From Paenibacillus sp. 481 (lineage in GTDB: Bacteria; Bacillota; Bacilli; Paenibacillales; Paenibacillaceae), in contig NZ_CP075175.1 of assembly GCF_021223605.1 (NCBI RefSeq), forward strand, positions 682,001 through 746,000: DNA of 64,000 nucleotides, in the 5' to 3' direction. This document shows, in pieces, positions 63,842-64,000 of the stretch (the first letter of the stretch is position 1; every line of letters starts with the position of its first letter). Below the pieces are notes generated by a model, which was not told the DNA's origin, did no database searches, and was given only the letters and a program-made list of their open reading frames with translations. The translations under genes were made by a program, and so were the position numbers.

Positions 63842-64000
63842 TTACTTGGACACGGTAAGCACATGAAAACGTTCGCTCATTTGATCGCTCAAGAGCAGTT
63901 GACGAATGGATCGGTTTCGCCGAGCCTTGTCGCTAAACGGGTCCTTTTCGGTATGTGCTTGCAGCTCCTGTAAAATGCCTTGCTCCAGCAAAAACTGCTT
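63842..64000 (-). CDS. Unidentified protein, C-terminal 52 residues only
   Basis: An open frame on the minus strand enters the window from the right and ends with TAA at 63842. The visible part (FLLEQGILQELQAH, EKDPFSDKARRNRSIRQ, then LSDQMSERFHVLTVSK) is charged and looks like the end of a real protein. I do not recognise the family. Convergent with the DUF2626 gene. Confidence 0.6.
   Translation of the reverse strand, partial: KQFLLEQGILQELQAHTEKDPFSDKARRNRSIRQLLLSDQMSERFHVLTVSK

Overview
This window is a stretch of chromosome from an endospore-forming Firmicute, most likely Paenibacillus or another member of the Paenibacillaceae. It holds the spore-specific genes spoIIGA-sigE-sigG, spoVD, spoVE and an rsfA-type regulator. 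It also holds a bacillithiol gene (bshC), a T-box leader and a PyrR attenuator. Gene order matches the Bacillus dcw (division and cell wall) region but with Paenibacillus-like differences: murA sits between murB and divIB, and adenosylhomocysteinase, a DUF4349 lipoprotein, LL-diaminopimelate aminotransferase and a long (type 2) IleRS are present. No IS element, prophage, integrase or CRISPR array is visible. Almost every gene is on the minus strand; only ylyA (24265-25029) and a DUF2626 gene (63451-63687) are on the plus strand.

Layout, left to right. Positions 1-2600: the end of ung, gapB, three tRNA genes (Leu-UAA, Ile-CAU, initiator Met) with promoter and terminators, and a probable 54-codon gene. 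Positions 2700-9900: a five-gene operon (read from right to left) with an ABC ATPase, a lipoprotein adaptor, a very large FtsX/MacB-like permease, a second ATPase that carries an AbrB-like swapped-hairpin domain at its C terminus, and a solute-binding lipoprotein. This is the least ordinary module of the window. Positions 10035-11625: an MFS transporter with its own promoter and terminator. Positions 11580-21060: the pyrimidine operon pyrR-pyrB-pyrC-carA-carB-pyrF-pyrE, behind a single PyrR attenuator and without pyrP, pyrK or pyrD. Positions 21083-25362: dapL, rluD (ylyB), lspA, ylyA and a small DUF5665 membrane protein.

Positions 25363-29230: a structured intergenic region, type 2 ileS and its T-box leader. 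Positions 29264-33228: divIVA, ylmH, ylmG (YggT), sepF, ylmE, pgeF (ylmD) and ylmC. Positions 33447-36330: sigG, sigE and spoIIGA, with a recognisable Spo0A-type promoter (22-bp spacer) before spoIIGA and a candidate sigma-F promoter before sigG. Positions 36364-56102: ftsZ, ftsA, divIB, murA, murB, murG, spoVE, murD, mraY, murF, murE, spoVD, pbpB, ftsL, rsmH and mraZ, i.e. precursor synthesis, lipid II assembly, septal synthesis and the Z ring. A sigma-H-like promoter precedes ftsA.

Positions 56171-63106: a DUF4349 lipoprotein, ahcY, bshC, a DUF3397 membrane protein, panE and an RsfA-family regulator. The window ends with a plus-strand DUF2626 gene, its terminator, an 8-nt tandem repeat and the 3' end of an unidentified minus-strand gene.

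Start codons were chosen mainly from ribosome binding sites and known family N termini. Many differ from the longest open frame, and several genes start with TTG or GTG. All family names come from reading the translated sequence; no database search was run.
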